Source: Sphingobium sufflavum (GTDB taxonomy: Bacteria; Pseudomonadota; Alphaproteobacteria; Sphingomonadales; Sphingomonadaceae). From it: DNA of 50,766 bases. The notes under the pieces are model-generated. The model did no database searches. It saw only the letters and a list, made by a program, of their open reading frames with translations, and was not told the DNA's origin. A program made the translations under genes and the position numbers. The stretch spans positions 1 to 50,766 of the forward strand of contig NZ_JAJSSH010000021.1 in the NCBI RefSeq assembly GCF_021403115.1, given 5' to 3'. Below, in pieces: positions 32,627 through 42,106 of the stretch (within the stretch, counting starts at the first letter, position 1; each line of letters opens with the position of its first letter).

Positions 32627-34024
32627 TCAATAGCTCGCGGTCAGGGCAATCGCGATATAGCGGGTGTCGCCGGTGCGGGGGGCGTTGGGGGCGTCCTTCA
32701 GGAAACGGCCCTTTGCGATATAGGAGGCGTTGACCTCCGCGCGCAGGGCCTTGGGGATCGCCCACCAGCGGATGCGCCCGTCGAAGCTGTGCCCGGCGAA
32801 ATTGCCCGCCGCGCCCGTCGCATCGCGCACCCCCGTGGTGGAAAAGCTGTCGAAGCGGTTGGCCAGCCACATGGGGTGATAGCTGGCCATGCCGTCCAGC
32901 CGCTTGCCGGGCGCGGCCTCGAAACGGACGCCGGGCGTGCTGATGTTGGTGCGACCGATGGCGGCATAAATGCCCGACGGCACGAAGTCCGCCCGGCGCA
33001 TGCCATATAGGGTGTCGAAGCGGCCCATCTTGCCGCCGGGACCGTCGCCGCTGGCATAATCATATTCGAGCGAGACGCGCGCCTTCAGGCTGCCGGGAAA
33101 GATGTAGCCGACATCGGCGTGGACGAACCATGCGGACACATCGGACCGGGCGGCGGTCAGGGCGGTGCCGCCGCTGGCGGTGCCGAACTGGTGGATACCC
33201 TCCACCTCATAATCCCATTTGCCGGGGACGGGGTCGGACATCAGCCGCGCGCTGACGGAGGACAGGCGGCGGTCGCGCGAGGGGCGGCCTGGCGCGTCCT
33301 TCTCCGCAAAGCCGACATAGGCGACCTCTCCCATGGCCCGGCCGACCAGTTTCTGCCGGGACAGGAAGGCGCCCCAGAGCTGGGTGTCGAAATTCTCCCT
33401 GTCCATCTGCACCTTGCCGCGCCGGAAGGACGCCAGATCCTCCGGCAGGCGGCTTTGGGGCAGGACGTAGAGGACGGTCGCGGCGAGGCCATTGGCCAGC
33501 TTCGTATCGGCGCGGATGCCGGTGTAGCCGTTGGTGGTGTTGCGATAATCGTCCGCCGCGATCAGGCGGCGCGCGCCGATGTTCAGCATCATGCGGCCCA
33601 TCTGCACACTGGTCTTGCTGCCCTTGCCGAACAGGTTGGGCAGGGCGACGGTGACATGGGCCTGCACCAGTTCGAAGGTGTTCACCTCATTGGCGGTGAC
33701 GACGCTGCCCGCCTGGATGCCGGAGACGCGGCTGTCCCACAATTCCCCGCCGATCTTCACATTGCCGGTGCGATATTCGGCGGTGATGACGGTGCGCAGG
33801 CTGACCAGATCCTCTGACTCGCCGAACCCGGCGCGCGCCTGACCGCCCAGCGCCTCATAACGCAGCCGGGTCGCGCCGCTGATCGTGAAATCGCCGGGGT
33901 TGCCGATGGCGGATTGCAGGGTAGGGGTGTCGCCCGCCTTGGCACCGGCGGCTGCGGGCAGGGCCAGCAGGGCGGATGCCAGCAACAAAGCGGCCAGCGG
34001 GCGAGGGGGCGTCGATAAGCGCAT
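32627..34024 (-). CDS. Alginate-export-like outer membrane beta-barrel protein
   Basis: The 465-residue protein has a signal peptide (RPLAALLLASALLALPAAAGA) and alternating beta-barrel sequence ending in an aromatic residue (ALTASY). FTISGATRLRYEALGG, MGRMMLNIGARRLIAADDYRNT and YHPMWLANRFDSFSTTGVRD match the alginate-export (AlgE-like) domain family, which in sphingomonads also includes porins not tied to alginate. AAGGAA precedes the ATG. No exopolysaccharide genes are adjacent, so a general porin role is as likely as polysaccharide export. Confidence 0.82.
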   Translation of the reverse strand: MRLSTPPRPLAALLLASALLALPAAAGAKAGDTPTLQSAIGNPGDFTISGATRLRYEALGGQARAGFGESEDLVSLRTVITAEYRTGNVKIGGELWDSRVSGIQAGSVVTANEVNTFELVQAHVTVALPNLFGKGSKTSVQMGRMMLNIGARRLIAADDYRNTTNGYTGIRADTKLANGLAATVLYVLPQSRLPEDLASFRRGKVQMDRENFDTQLWGAFLSRQKLVGRAMGEVAYVGFAEKDAPGRPSRDRRLSSVSARLMSDPVPGKWDYEVEGIHQFGTASGGTALTAARSDVSAWFVHADVGYIFPGSLKARVSLEYDYASGDGPGGKMGRFDTLYGMRRADFVPSGIYAAIGRTNISTPGVRFEAAPGKRLDGMASYHPMWLANRFDSFSTTGVRDATGAAGNFAGHSFDGRIRWWAIPKALRAEVNASYIAKGRFLKDAPNAPRTGDTRYIAIALTASY

Positions 34025-34237
34025 GCGTGTTCCTTCGGCCTTCGCGAGGAAGGTTCATAAAGGCAACGCTTGGGCGAAAGACTCTCCGCCTGATCGGGAG
34101 GTTGCATCGACCCGATGGCGTGTGCCGATAGCTTTCCCTTGTGCCCTTATCAACCCGTTCGACGACCGTTTTTTGCCTGATTATGTCGAAGGCGCACTCT
34201 TATAGCGGACCTCTTATATTTCTGTTAGCATCGCGAC

Positions 34238-36535
34238 ATGAACGCATCCGTACCCCCTTTGAATGCCCTGTCCGCCGTTGCCTCAGCACGTAAAATTCTG
34301 CAACGTCTCCATGATGTTATGGCCGCCCGTACCAACGCGCAGGCAAAGCTGAACAAGGTCGTCGAAATCATCGGCGAGGAGCTGACCAGCGAAGTCTGCT
34401 CCATCTACCTGCTGCGCGAGGGATTGCTGGAACTGTTCGCGACGCAGGGCCTGAAGCAGGAAGCCGTCCATGTCACCAAGCTGGCGCTGGGCGAGGGCCT
34501 GGTCGGCACCATCGCGCAGAATGTCGAAACGCTGAACCTGGACGAGGCGGCGGCCCACCCGGACTATGCCTATCGTCCCGAAACGGGCGAGGAACTGTTC
34601 CACAGTTTCGCGGGCGTGCCTATCGTGCGGCGGGAGAAGGCCGTGGGCGTTCTGGCCGTGCAGCATGTCGAGCCGCGTCCCTATCAGGAGGTGGAGATCG
34701 AGGCGTTGCAGACGGTCGCCATGGTGCTGGCCGAACTGATCGCCAATGCGGGGCTGATCGACCTGAACCCCGGCGAGGAGCGGCGGCTGGATACCGGCAC
34801 GGGCGTGGTGCAGGGCCTGCAACTCGTCATGGGCATGGCGCGGGGCCATGCGGTGTTCCACCAGCCGCGCGTCGTGATCGAGCATACCGTCGCGGAGGAT
34901 ATTGAGGAGGAACGTCAGCGGGTTATCAGCGCCTTCTCCAAGATGCGCGAACAGATTGAGCGGATGACCGGCTCCGCCGAATTCGGCGTCGATGGCGAGC
35001 ATAAGGAGGTTCTGGAGACCTACAAGATGTTTGCCTATGACGAGGGCTGGGCGCGGCGCATCAATGAGGCGATCGACAGCGGCCTGACCGCCGAAGCGGC
35101 CATTGAGCGGGTGCAGCAGCGCACCCGCATGCGGATGCGGCAGATCGACGACCCGTTGCTGCGCGATCGCATGCACGATCTGGAGGATCTGGCGAACCGG
35201 TTGCTGCGCATCGTGTCGGGCCAGCTGGGCACGGCGGCGTCGATGGGGCTGCGACAGGACACGATCCTGATCGCGCGGAACCTCGGCCCGGCGGAACTGC
35301 TGGAATATGACCGGCGGCGGCTGAAGGGCGTGATCCTGGAGGAGGGGTCGCCCACCGCCCATGTCATCATCGTCGCGCGCGCCATGGGCATTCCGGTGAT
35401 GGGCCGGATGCGCGATGTCCGGCATCAGGTGAATGACGGCGACCTGATCCTGATGGATGTGACGGAAAATCGGGTGGTCGTCCGCCCCTCCGCCCCAATG
35501 GACGAGGCGTTCGACGCCAAGCTCTCCCTGACGCAGAAGAAGCGCGCCGCTTATGCCGCAATGCGCGACCTGCCGGCGGTGACGCGTGACGGCGTGCGGA
35601 TCGAGCTGATGGTCAACGCGGGGCTGCGCGACGATGTGGCCGCCATCGACGTGACCGGCGCGGACGGCATCGGCCTGTTCCGCACGGAGTTCCAGTTTCT
35701 GGTCTCCGCCACCCTGCCACAGCGCGAGCGGCAGCAGCGATTGTACCGCGACGTGCTGGACGCGGCGGGCAACAAGCCGGTGATTTTCCGCACCGTCGAC
35801 ATCGGCGGCGACAAGGCGCTGCCCTATCTGCGCAGCGAGGACAGCGATGGCGAGGAGAACCCCGCTATGGGCTGGCGCGGGTTGCGGCTGGCGCTGGAAC
35901 GCGACGGGTTGATGAAGGTGCAGGCGCGCGCGCTGCTCGACGCGGCGGCGGGCAAGACGCTGAACGTCATGTTCCCGCTCATCTCCGAACCTTGGGAGAT
36001 GGAGCTGGCGCGCAAGATCTTCGACGAGCAGCGCGACCTGCTGGTCGCGCAGAAGCACAAGCAGCCCAACGCCATCAAATATGGCGCGATGCTGGAGGTG
36101 CCCGCGCTGGCGGAGGTGCTGGACCAGTTGCTGCCGATGCTCGACTTCCTGTCCATCGGCACGAACGACCTGACGCAATTCCTGTTCGCCGCCGACCGGG
36201 CGCATCCGAAGCTGTCCGAACGCTATGACTGGCTGAGCATCGCGATCATGCGCTTCCTCAACCGTATCGTGCTGGCCTGCCGCGAGCATAAGGTGCCGGT
36301 GGGCGTGTGCGGGGAGATGGGTGGCCGCACCATCGACGCGATGGCGCTGCTCGGCCTCGGTTTCCGCCGCCTGTCGATCACCCCGGCGGCGATCGGTCCG
36401 GTCAAGTCGATGATCCGCTCGCTGGAACTGGCGCCGCTGGAGACGGAGATGCAGGGGCTGCTGACAAGCGGCGTCCGCACCGTGCGGCCCGCGCTGCTGC
36501 AATGGGCGGCGGACAAGGGCGTGGAAGTCGGCTGA
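34238..36535 (+). CDS. ptsP: Phosphoenolpyruvate-protein phosphotransferase EI-Ntr
   Basis: The 765-residue protein is the nitrogen-branch enzyme I. It has an N-terminal GAF domain (about 20-165; EVCSIYLLREGLLELFATQGL), the PEP-utilising N-terminal and mobile domains with the phospho-accepting histidine in GSPTAHVIIVAR (His375), and the C-terminal TIM-barrel (DGIGLFRTEFQFL, RTVDIGGDKALPY, SIGTNDLTQFLFAADR, VCGEMGG). It takes phosphate from PEP to NPr and EIIA-Ntr. The GAF domain senses a small ligand such as glutamine in other bacteria. No strong SD precedes the ATG. Its proximity to lysC fits alphaproteobacterial gene order. Confidence 0.96.
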   Translation: MNASVPPLNALSAVASARKILQRLHDVMAARTNAQAKLNKVVEIIGEELTSEVCSIYLLREGLLELFATQGLKQEAVHVTKLALGEGLVGTIAQNVETLNLDEAAAHPDYAYRPETGEELFHSFAGVPIVRREKAVGVLAVQHVEPRPYQEVEIEALQTVAMVLAELIANAGLIDLNPGEERRLDTGTGVVQGLQLVMGMARGHAVFHQPRVVIEHTVAEDIEEERQRVISAFSKMREQIERMTGSAEFGVDGEHKEVLETYKMFAYDEGWARRINEAIDSGLTAEAAIERVQQRTRMRMRQIDDPLLRDRMHDLEDLANRLLRIVSGQLGTAASMGLRQDTILIARNLGPAELLEYDRRRLKGVILEEGSPTAHVIIVARAMGIPVMGRMRDVRHQVNDGDLILMDVTENRVVVRPSAPMDEAFDAKLSLTQKKRAAYAAMRDLPAVTRDGVRIELMVNAGLRDDVAAIDVTGADGIGLFRTEFQFLVSATLPQRERQQRLYRDVLDAAGNKPVIFRTVDIGGDKALPYLRSEDSDGEENPAMGWRGLRLALERDGLMKVQARALLDAAAGKTLNVMFPLISEPWEMELARKIFDEQRDLLVAQKHKQPNAIKYGAMLEVPALAEVLDQLLPMLDFLSIGTNDLTQFLFAADRAHPKLSERYDWLSIAIMRFLNRIVLACREHKVPVGVCGEMGGRTIDAMALLGLGFRRLSITPAAIGPVKSMIRSLELAPLETEMQGLLTSGVRTVRPALLQWAADKGVEVG

Positions 36536-36660
36536 ACCGGCGCCCTATCGGATCGGCCGTTGGCGTCGAGGCGTGAACGGCCCTTAACCTCGTTGACATC
36601 ATGGCGACGCTGGTGTGACAAGACGCACGGGCTCGCATTGCGGAAATCTTGGATAAAATC

Positions 36661-37809
36661 ATGGACAGCGAAACGGAGGGGCAGCCGCACGAAGCCGTGG
36701 CGACTGTGACCGCAAGCGCGCAGATGCGCGCTGCGCGAGAGGCCGCGGGCCTGCCACTGGAGGAGGTGGCGGCGCGGACGCGGGTGCCGCTGCGCCATCT
36801 GGAAGCCCTGGAGCGGGGCGACTTCGCGGCATTGCCGGGCATCACTTATTGTGCGGGTTTCGCACGGGCCTATGCGCGTGCCGTCGGGCTGGATGAAAAG
36901 GCGCTGGTCGCCAAGGTCCGGGAGGAAATCGACACGGCGGGCGATTTTTCCGCCGCCGACGCCTATCAGATCGACGAGCCGACCGATCCCGCGCGCGTAC
37001 CCCCGCGCAGCCTGGCCTGGGTAGCGGCGATCGCGGGCCTGATGCTGGTCAGCGGCTATGGCCTGTGGCGCATGCAGATCAACACGCCGCCGGGCGAGGA
37101 GGCGCTGACGGAAGCGCCCGTGGTCGCACCGCGCGGCGTGCCGCAGGCGCAGCCCGCGCCGCAGCCGGTCACCACCGGGCCGGTCGTGCTGACCGCCGTG
37201 GAGGATGTGTGGCTGCGTATCTATGACGCGGATGGCAAGTCGCTGCTCATCAAGACGCTGACCAAGGGCGAGAGCTTCACGGTGCCCGCCGATGCGAATA
37301 ATCCGATGATCCTGACGGGGCGGCCCGATGCGCTGGCCGTGACGGTCGGCGGACGGGCGATCCCGCCGCTGGGCACGGCGGAGCGGACGATTTCGGACGT
37401 GCCGATCAGCGCGGCGGCGCTGCTGGCGCGTGGCGTGGCTCCGGCGGCGACGCCCGCAGCGGTGCCAGCGACGACGGCTCCGGCGACGGGGCAGCCCACC
37501 GCCGCCACCGCGCCGCAGACGGGACAGGCACGACCGGCGCAGCCCGGTGCGGTGCAGGGGCAGGCGGCGCGTGCGCCAGCCGCCGCCACGACCGCGCGTC
37601 CCGCGACGGGAGCGGGCCAGACTGTCGGCCAGTCCGCACGACCGCAGCCGGCCGCACGGCCCCAGCCATCCTCGCGTCCCGCAACGCCGGCCCGGACGGA
37701 AACGCGCAGCGCGCCCGCGCCTGCCGCATCCGCCACGCCGCCGGGCGTCACGCCGACCCCGGCTCCTGCACCGGCCTCGCCGTCATCGGGTGACGCGCCC
37801 GGACAGTGA
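36661..37809 (+). CDS. RodZ-like protein: HTH domain, membrane anchor, DUF4115, Ala/Pro-rich tail
   Basis: The protein begins with an XRE-type helix-turn-helix (MRAAREAAGLPLEEVAARTRVPLRHLEALERGDFAALPG, then YCAGFARAYARAVGLD), the RodZ pattern. One membrane segment (LAWVAAIAGLMLVSGYGLW) and a periplasmic DUF4115-type domain (EDVWLRIYDADGKSLLIKTLTKGESFTVPA) follow. A long Ala/Pro/Thr/Gln-rich tail of more than 100 residues ends the protein. RodZ links MreB to the cell-wall elongation machinery. The ATG at 36661 is chosen; a TTG at 36649 in frame is possible. The tail is unusual for RodZ and low in complexity. Confidence 0.8.
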   Translation: MDSETEGQPHEAVATVTASAQMRAAREAAGLPLEEVAARTRVPLRHLEALERGDFAALPGITYCAGFARAYARAVGLDEKALVAKVREEIDTAGDFSAADAYQIDEPTDPARVPPRSLAWVAAIAGLMLVSGYGLWRMQINTPPGEEALTEAPVVAPRGVPQAQPAPQPVTTGPVVLTAVEDVWLRIYDADGKSLLIKTLTKGESFTVPADANNPMILTGRPDALAVTVGGRAIPPLGTAERTISDVPISAAALLARGVAPAATPAAVPATTAPATGQPTAATAPQTGQARPAQPGAVQGQAARAPAAATTARPATGAGQTVGQSARPQPAARPQPSSRPATPARTETRSAPAPAASATPPGVTPTPAPAPASPSSGDAPGQ

Positions 37810-37879
37810 TTCTAAGGTCGCATATTGCCGATCGTTACGCTTTCCCTATTGTTGGCGCCTGTTTCGCCGGAGAAGATTG

Positions 37880-38812
37880 ATGCGTTTGCCCATAGTCGCG
37901 CTGCCCATGATGGCGCTGATGCTGTTGCCGTCCGCCGGGGCGCTGGCCCAGACGAGCGTGGAGGGCCGCGTCGGCCGTCTGGAACAGGAAATGCGGGCGG
38001 TCCAGCGCAAGGTCTTTCCCGACGGCGCGGGCAAATATTTCCAGCCGCAGGTGACGATCCCGACCGGCACGGTGGCTGCCCCCGGATCGCCAGCGTCGTC
38101 GCCGGTGACCGACCTCAGCGGCCGGGTGTCGGCGGTGGAGGAGCAATTGCGGACGCTGACCGGGCAGGTGGAGCAGAACAGCTTTAAACTGCGGCAACTG
38201 GAGCAGGCGTTCGCCCAATATAAGACCGACATGGCGGCCAGCGCCAGCAGCGCCGCCGCCGCGCACGTGCTGCCCGCCGTCAAGCCAGCAGCGCCTGTGG
38301 CCACAGGCAAGCCAGCGACACCCGCGACCAAGCCCGCAGCCGGTGGCGCTGCCGCCGCGTCCGGCGCGAACGAAGTCCGCAAGGCCGCCGTCGCCGCCAT
38401 CGAGCGGCCCGAAACCGGTAATGATGCCGACGACGCCTATAATTATGGCTATCGCCTGTGGTCCGCGAAATTCCTGCCCGAAGCGCAGGCGCAGTTGAAG
38501 GCCACGGTGGAGAAATATGGAACCACCGGTGTCGCGTCGCGCGCGCACAACCTGCTCGGCCGGGCCTATCTGGACGATGGCAAATATGCGCTGGCGTCCG
38601 TCGCCTTCTATGACAATTACCAGAAGCGTCCGAAGGGCGACCGTGCCGCCGACAGCCTGACCTGGCTGGGCGAGGCGCTGATCCAGCTCAAGAAGCTGCC
38701 CGATGCGTGCAAGGTCTATCAGGAACTGAACGATGTCTATGGCGCGACCCTGCGGCCTGAGCTGAAGACGCAGGCGGAGAAGGGCAAGGCGCGCGCGAAA
38801 TGCAGTGCCTGA
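37880..38812 (+). CDS. cpoB: CpoB/YbgF-like periplasmic TPR protein
   Basis: The 310-residue protein has a signal peptide (LPIVALPMMALMLLPSAGALAQ) and a coiled coil (VEGRVGRLEQEMRAVQRKVF, then DLSGRVSAVEEQLRTLTGQVE). An Ala/Pro-rich linker and a C-terminal TPR region follow (DDAYNYGYRLWSAKFLPEAQ, AHNLLGRAYLDDGKYALAS, DSLTWLGEALIQLKKLPDAC). This is the layout of the Tol-Pal associated protein CpoB (YbgF), which coordinates outer membrane constriction with peptidoglycan synthesis. The ATG at 37880 has GGAGAAG upstream; the long frame before it is spurious. It overlaps tilS by 8 bases. Confidence 0.88.
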   Translation: MRLPIVALPMMALMLLPSAGALAQTSVEGRVGRLEQEMRAVQRKVFPDGAGKYFQPQVTIPTGTVAAPGSPASSPVTDLSGRVSAVEEQLRTLTGQVEQNSFKLRQLEQAFAQYKTDMAASASSAAAAHVLPAVKPAAPVATGKPATPATKPAAGGAAAASGANEVRKAAVAAIERPETGNDADDAYNYGYRLWSAKFLPEAQAQLKATVEKYGTTGVASRAHNLLGRAYLDDGKYALASVAFYDNYQKRPKGDRAADSLTWLGEALIQLKKLPDACKVYQELNDVYGATLRPELKTQAEKGKARAKCSA

Positions 38813-39788
38813 ACCCCTCCCGGAATTATCGCCGGATGAGGCGTCCGATCCGCTGATCGGGGCTTTTTCGGGCGGGCTGGCTGCTTTGCTTGGCCGTGCA
38901 CCGCGGGAAGGCGAGCGTTTCGGCGTGGCCGTATCGGGCGGGCCGGACAGCCTGGCGTTGCTCGATCTGGCCGGGACCGTCCTGCCGGGGCAGGTGGAGG
39001 CCGCGACGGTCGATCATGGCCTGCGCGTAGAGGGTACGGCGGAGGCGGCGATGGTGGCGGAATGGTGCGCCACCCTTGCCATCCCGCACCGGACGTTGCG
39101 ACCCGCTGAGCCGATTGGCGGGTCGGTGCAGGCACAGGCGCGGGCAGCGCGCTATGCGCTGCTGGATGGCTGGATGGCGGACCGGTCGCTCGACTGGCTG
39201 CTGACCGCCCATCATGCCGACGATCAGTTGGAAACCATGCTCATGCGGCTCAACCGGGCGTCGGGCGTGTCCGGCCTTGCCGGGGTCCGGGCGCGGCGGG
39301 GGCGAGTGCTGCGCCCGTTGCTGGGCGTTCGCAAGGCGGTGCTGGAGGCCCATGTGCGGGTGCGGGCCATCCCGCATGTCACCGATCCCAGCAATGCCGA
39401 CGACCGTTTCGACCGCGCCCGGCTGCGCGGGATATTGGCGGGAGTGGACTGGCTGGACCCGGTGGCGGCGTCGCGCAGCGCGCAGGCGCTGGCGGACGCG
39501 GAGGCGGCCATCGAGTGGAGCGTGGAGCAGCTTTACCTCCGCCATGTCGCAGCGCGCGGCGATACGCTGGTGCTGACCGATACGGCTATGCCGCACGAAT
39601 ATCGCCGCCGTATCCTGCGCCGCATGGTCGCCACGCTGGCCCCCGACGCGCCCGAACCGCGCGGGGAACAAATCGAGCGGGCAATTCTTCAACTTTCCCA
39701 TGGTAGCAAGCTGAGCATCGGCGCGTGCGTGGCGACGGGCGGAAGCGTGTGGACGATAAGGCGAGCGCCGCCGCGTCGCAGCGGCTGA
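38805..39788 (+). CDS. tilS: tRNA(Ile)-lysidine synthase
   Basis: The 327-residue enzyme converts the wobble cytidine of tRNA-Ile(CAU) to lysidine. It has the N-type ATP pyrophosphatase motif VAVSGGPDSLALLDLA (about 41-56), VDHGLR, and LLTAHHADDQLETMLMRL, which together define TilS. It is short for the family and seems to lack most of the C-terminal tRNA-binding domain found in E. coli TilS. The GTG at 38805 overlaps the cpoB stop by 8 bases, so translational coupling is likely. ftsH follows after 63 bases. Confidence 0.94.
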   Translation: MPEPLPELSPDEASDPLIGAFSGGLAALLGRAPREGERFGVAVSGGPDSLALLDLAGTVLPGQVEAATVDHGLRVEGTAEAAMVAEWCATLAIPHRTLRPAEPIGGSVQAQARAARYALLDGWMADRSLDWLLTAHHADDQLETMLMRLNRASGVSGLAGVRARRGRVLRPLLGVRKAVLEAHVRVRAIPHVTDPSNADDRFDRARLRGILAGVDWLDPVAASRSAQALADAEAAIEWSVEQLYLRHVAARGDTLVLTDTAMPHEYRRRILRRMVATLAPDAPEPRGEQIERAILQLSHGSKLSIGACVATGGSVWTIRRAPPRRSG

Positions 39789-39851
39789 ACCCATGGCTCG
39801 CCTTGCGCTTTGCCGTAATCGGCCTATCTTGGGTCGTGAAAGAGAGACAGC

Positions 39852-41801
39852 ATGAACGACGACAAGGACCCGCAGGCCAATCCCTGGGTTAAGAGCGCCC
39901 TTATCTGGGCGGGCGTGATTCTCGCGCTGCTGCTCTTTGTGACGATGTTCGACAGCCGGACTGCGACGCAGGGCGGCACGACCATCGCCTATTCCGATTT
40001 CCGGCAAAAGGTCGCCAATGGCGCGGTGAAAGAAGTGGCCATCGCGCCCGACCGCATCACCGGCACGCTGGACAATGCACAGCGTTTCTCGACCGTGCCC
40101 GTCGCCGATCCCGGCCTGACGACGCTGCTCGATGAAAATAACGTCAAATATAGCGGCGAGAAGGAGGAGCAGCCCAGCTTCTGGATGATCCTGCTGTATC
40201 AGTCGCTGCCGTTCGTCCTGATCCTGGGCATCGCCTTCTTCGTGCTGCGCCAGATGCAGAAGGGCGGCGGTGCGTCCGGCGCGATGGGCTTTGGCAAGTC
40301 CAAGGCCAAGCTGCTGACCGAAAAGCATGGTCGCGTCACCTTCGACGATGTGGCCGGTATCGACGAGGCGCGCGAGGAATTGCAGGAAATCGTCGAATTC
40401 CTGAAAGACCCGACGAAATTCGCACGGCTGGGCGGCAAGATCCCCAAGGGCGCGCTGCTGGTCGGTTCGCCCGGCACCGGCAAGACGCTGCTGGCCCGCG
40501 CCATTGCGGGTGAGGCGGGCGTGCCCTTCTTCACCATCTCCGGTTCGGATTTCGTCGAGATGTTCGTGGGCGTCGGCGCGAGCCGCGTGCGCGACATGTT
40601 CGAACAGGCGAAGAAGAACGCGCCCTGCATCGTCTTCATCGATGAAATCGACGCGGTCGGCCGCCATCGCGGCGCGGGCCTCGGCAATGGCAATGACGAG
40701 CGCGAGCAGACGCTGAACCAGCTTCTGGTCGAGATGGACGGTTTCGAGGCCAATGAGGGGATCATCATCGTCGCGGCGACCAACCGTCCCGACGTGCTCG
40801 ACCCCGCGCTGCTGCGTCCCGGTCGCTTCGACCGTCAGGTTGTGGTGCCCCGTCCCGACATCGACGGCCGTGTCAAGATTCTGGAAGTCCATATGAAGAA
40901 GGTGCCGCTGGCGCCCGACGTGGACGCCCGCACTATCGCGCGCGGTACGCCCGGCTTCTCCGGCGCGGACCTTGCCAATCTCGTCAACGAAGCGGCCCTG
41001 ATGGCGGCGCGCCGTTCCAAGCGCCTCGTCGCCATGGCGGAATTCGAGGCGGCCAAGGACAAGGTGATGATGGGTGCGGAGCGCCGCTCCATGGTCATGA
41101 CCGACGATGAGAAGAAGATGACCGCCTATCATGAGGCGGGCCATGCCATCGTCGCCTGTCATGAACCGGCGTCCGACCCGATCCATAAGGCGACGATCAT
41201 CCCGCGCGGTCGTGCGCTGGGCATGGTGATGCGCCTGCCGGAACGCGACAGCTACAGCTATCATCGTGACAAGATGCACGCGAACCTGGCCGTGGCGATG
41301 GGTGGCCGCGTGGCGGAAGAGATCATCTTCGGCTATGACAAGGTAAGTTCGGGCGCATCGGGCGACATTCAATATGCGACCAAGCTGGCCCGCGACATGG
41401 TCACGCAATGGGGCATGTCGGACGAACTCGGCCCGCTGCAATATGAAGAACCGCAGGGCGAGACCTTCCTCGGCTATTCGCAGAGCCAGCGCGTCCATAT
41501 GTCGGACGAGACCGCGAAGCAGATCGACAAGGAAATCCGCCGGATCGTGGACAGCGGCTATGACCGCGCCAAGTCCCTGCTGTCGGAGCATGAGAGCCAG
41601 CTCCACTTGCTGGCCAATGCGTTGCTGGAATATGAGACGCTGTCGGGTGACGAGATCAAGGCGTTGCTGGAGCGGGGCGAGATCGTTCGTGATGGCGGCT
41701 CCGTGCGGCCTGCGGCGGTGCCCGTGACCGGCACGTCGATCCCTAAGAGCGGCGGCAAGCGCAGTGGTCCCTTTGGCGATCCGAGGCCGCAGGGTGTCTG
41801 A
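39852..41801 (+). CDS. ftsH: ATP-dependent zinc metalloprotease FtsH
   Basis: The 649-residue membrane protease has two N-terminal hydrophobic segments (SALIWAGVILALLLFVTMF and PFVLILGIAFFVL) around a periplasmic domain. The AAA+ domain contains a Walker A written GSPGTGKT, Walker B CIVFIDEIDA and second region of homology ATNRPDVLDPALLRPGRFDR. The zinc-binding HEAGH is near residue 430. It degrades membrane and short-lived cytosolic proteins, including LpxC and sigma-32 in E. coli. GAGAG precedes the ATG. A terminator follows at 41835. The serine in the P-loop replaces the usual proline. Confidence 0.97.
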   Translation: MNDDKDPQANPWVKSALIWAGVILALLLFVTMFDSRTATQGGTTIAYSDFRQKVANGAVKEVAIAPDRITGTLDNAQRFSTVPVADPGLTTLLDENNVKYSGEKEEQPSFWMILLYQSLPFVLILGIAFFVLRQMQKGGGASGAMGFGKSKAKLLTEKHGRVTFDDVAGIDEAREELQEIVEFLKDPTKFARLGGKIPKGALLVGSPGTGKTLLARAIAGEAGVPFFTISGSDFVEMFVGVGASRVRDMFEQAKKNAPCIVFIDEIDAVGRHRGAGLGNGNDEREQTLNQLLVEMDGFEANEGIIIVAATNRPDVLDPALLRPGRFDRQVVVPRPDIDGRVKILEVHMKKVPLAPDVDARTIARGTPGFSGADLANLVNEAALMAARRSKRLVAMAEFEAAKDKVMMGAERRSMVMTDDEKKMTAYHEAGHAIVACHEPASDPIHKATIIPRGRALGMVMRLPERDSYSYHRDKMHANLAVAMGGRVAEEIIFGYDKVSSGASGDIQYATKLARDMVTQWGMSDELGPLQYEEPQGETFLGYSQSQRVHMSDETAKQIDKEIRRIVDSGYDRAKSLLSEHESQLHLLANALLEYETLSGDEIKALLERGEIVRDGGSVRPAAVPVTGTSIPKSGGKRSGPFGDPRPQGV

Positions 41802-41834
41802 TCTGCCCTGATGCGATATGATAGCAGATAGAGG

Positions 41835-41861
41835 AGGGGAGGGCTGAGGCTCTCCCCTTTT
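41835..41861 (+). terminator. Rho-independent terminator of ftsH
   Basis: Stem AGGGGAGGG/CTCTCCCCT (one G-T pair), small loop, followed by TTT. It lies 33 bases after the ftsH stop. Confidence 0.85.
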
Positions 41862-42019
41862 GTTTCGGGCTGATAGTTTGCGTGCGGTCGTACGGCAGGG
41901 TTCGGCGGGTGATGCGGTGACGCCGCTGCGGCAGCTTGTGGGCAGGGTGGTGAAAGGCAGCGCAACCCTGCCGGCGTAGTGAGGTTTACAGGCGCCTGTC
42001 ATCTTTGAGTGCAGCCCAC

Positions 42020-42043
42020 CGTCATCCCCGACTTGGTCGGGGG
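42020..42043. repeat. REP-like palindrome
   Basis: GTCATCCCCGA, loop CTTGG, TCGGGG. This is the same family as 16205-16231 but with the outer right arm missing. Confidence 0.6.
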
Positions 42044-42083
42044 GGAGGGCGCTGATCTGAGGGCATCAAGGCATGCAGCGGGG

Positions 42084-42106
42084 CCTGGGATCAAGTCCGG
42101 GATGAC
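42084..42106. repeat. REP-like palindrome (opposite orientation)
   Basis: CCTGGGATCAAGTCCGGGATGAC is an inverted relative of the unit 60 bases to the left. The two face each other, forming a paired arrangement common for such extragenic repeats. Confidence 0.65.

Noticed and set aside
34283..36502. 739-codon minus-strand frame across ptsP
   Set aside because: ptsP on the plus strand has complete EI-Ntr motifs; the antisense frame has none.
38826..42002. Open frame of over 1000 codons on the minus strand across tilS and ftsH
   Set aside because: It is antisense to two clear genes, has no recognisable domain and is rich in His/Arg/Gln, as expected for antisense of high-GC coding sequence.
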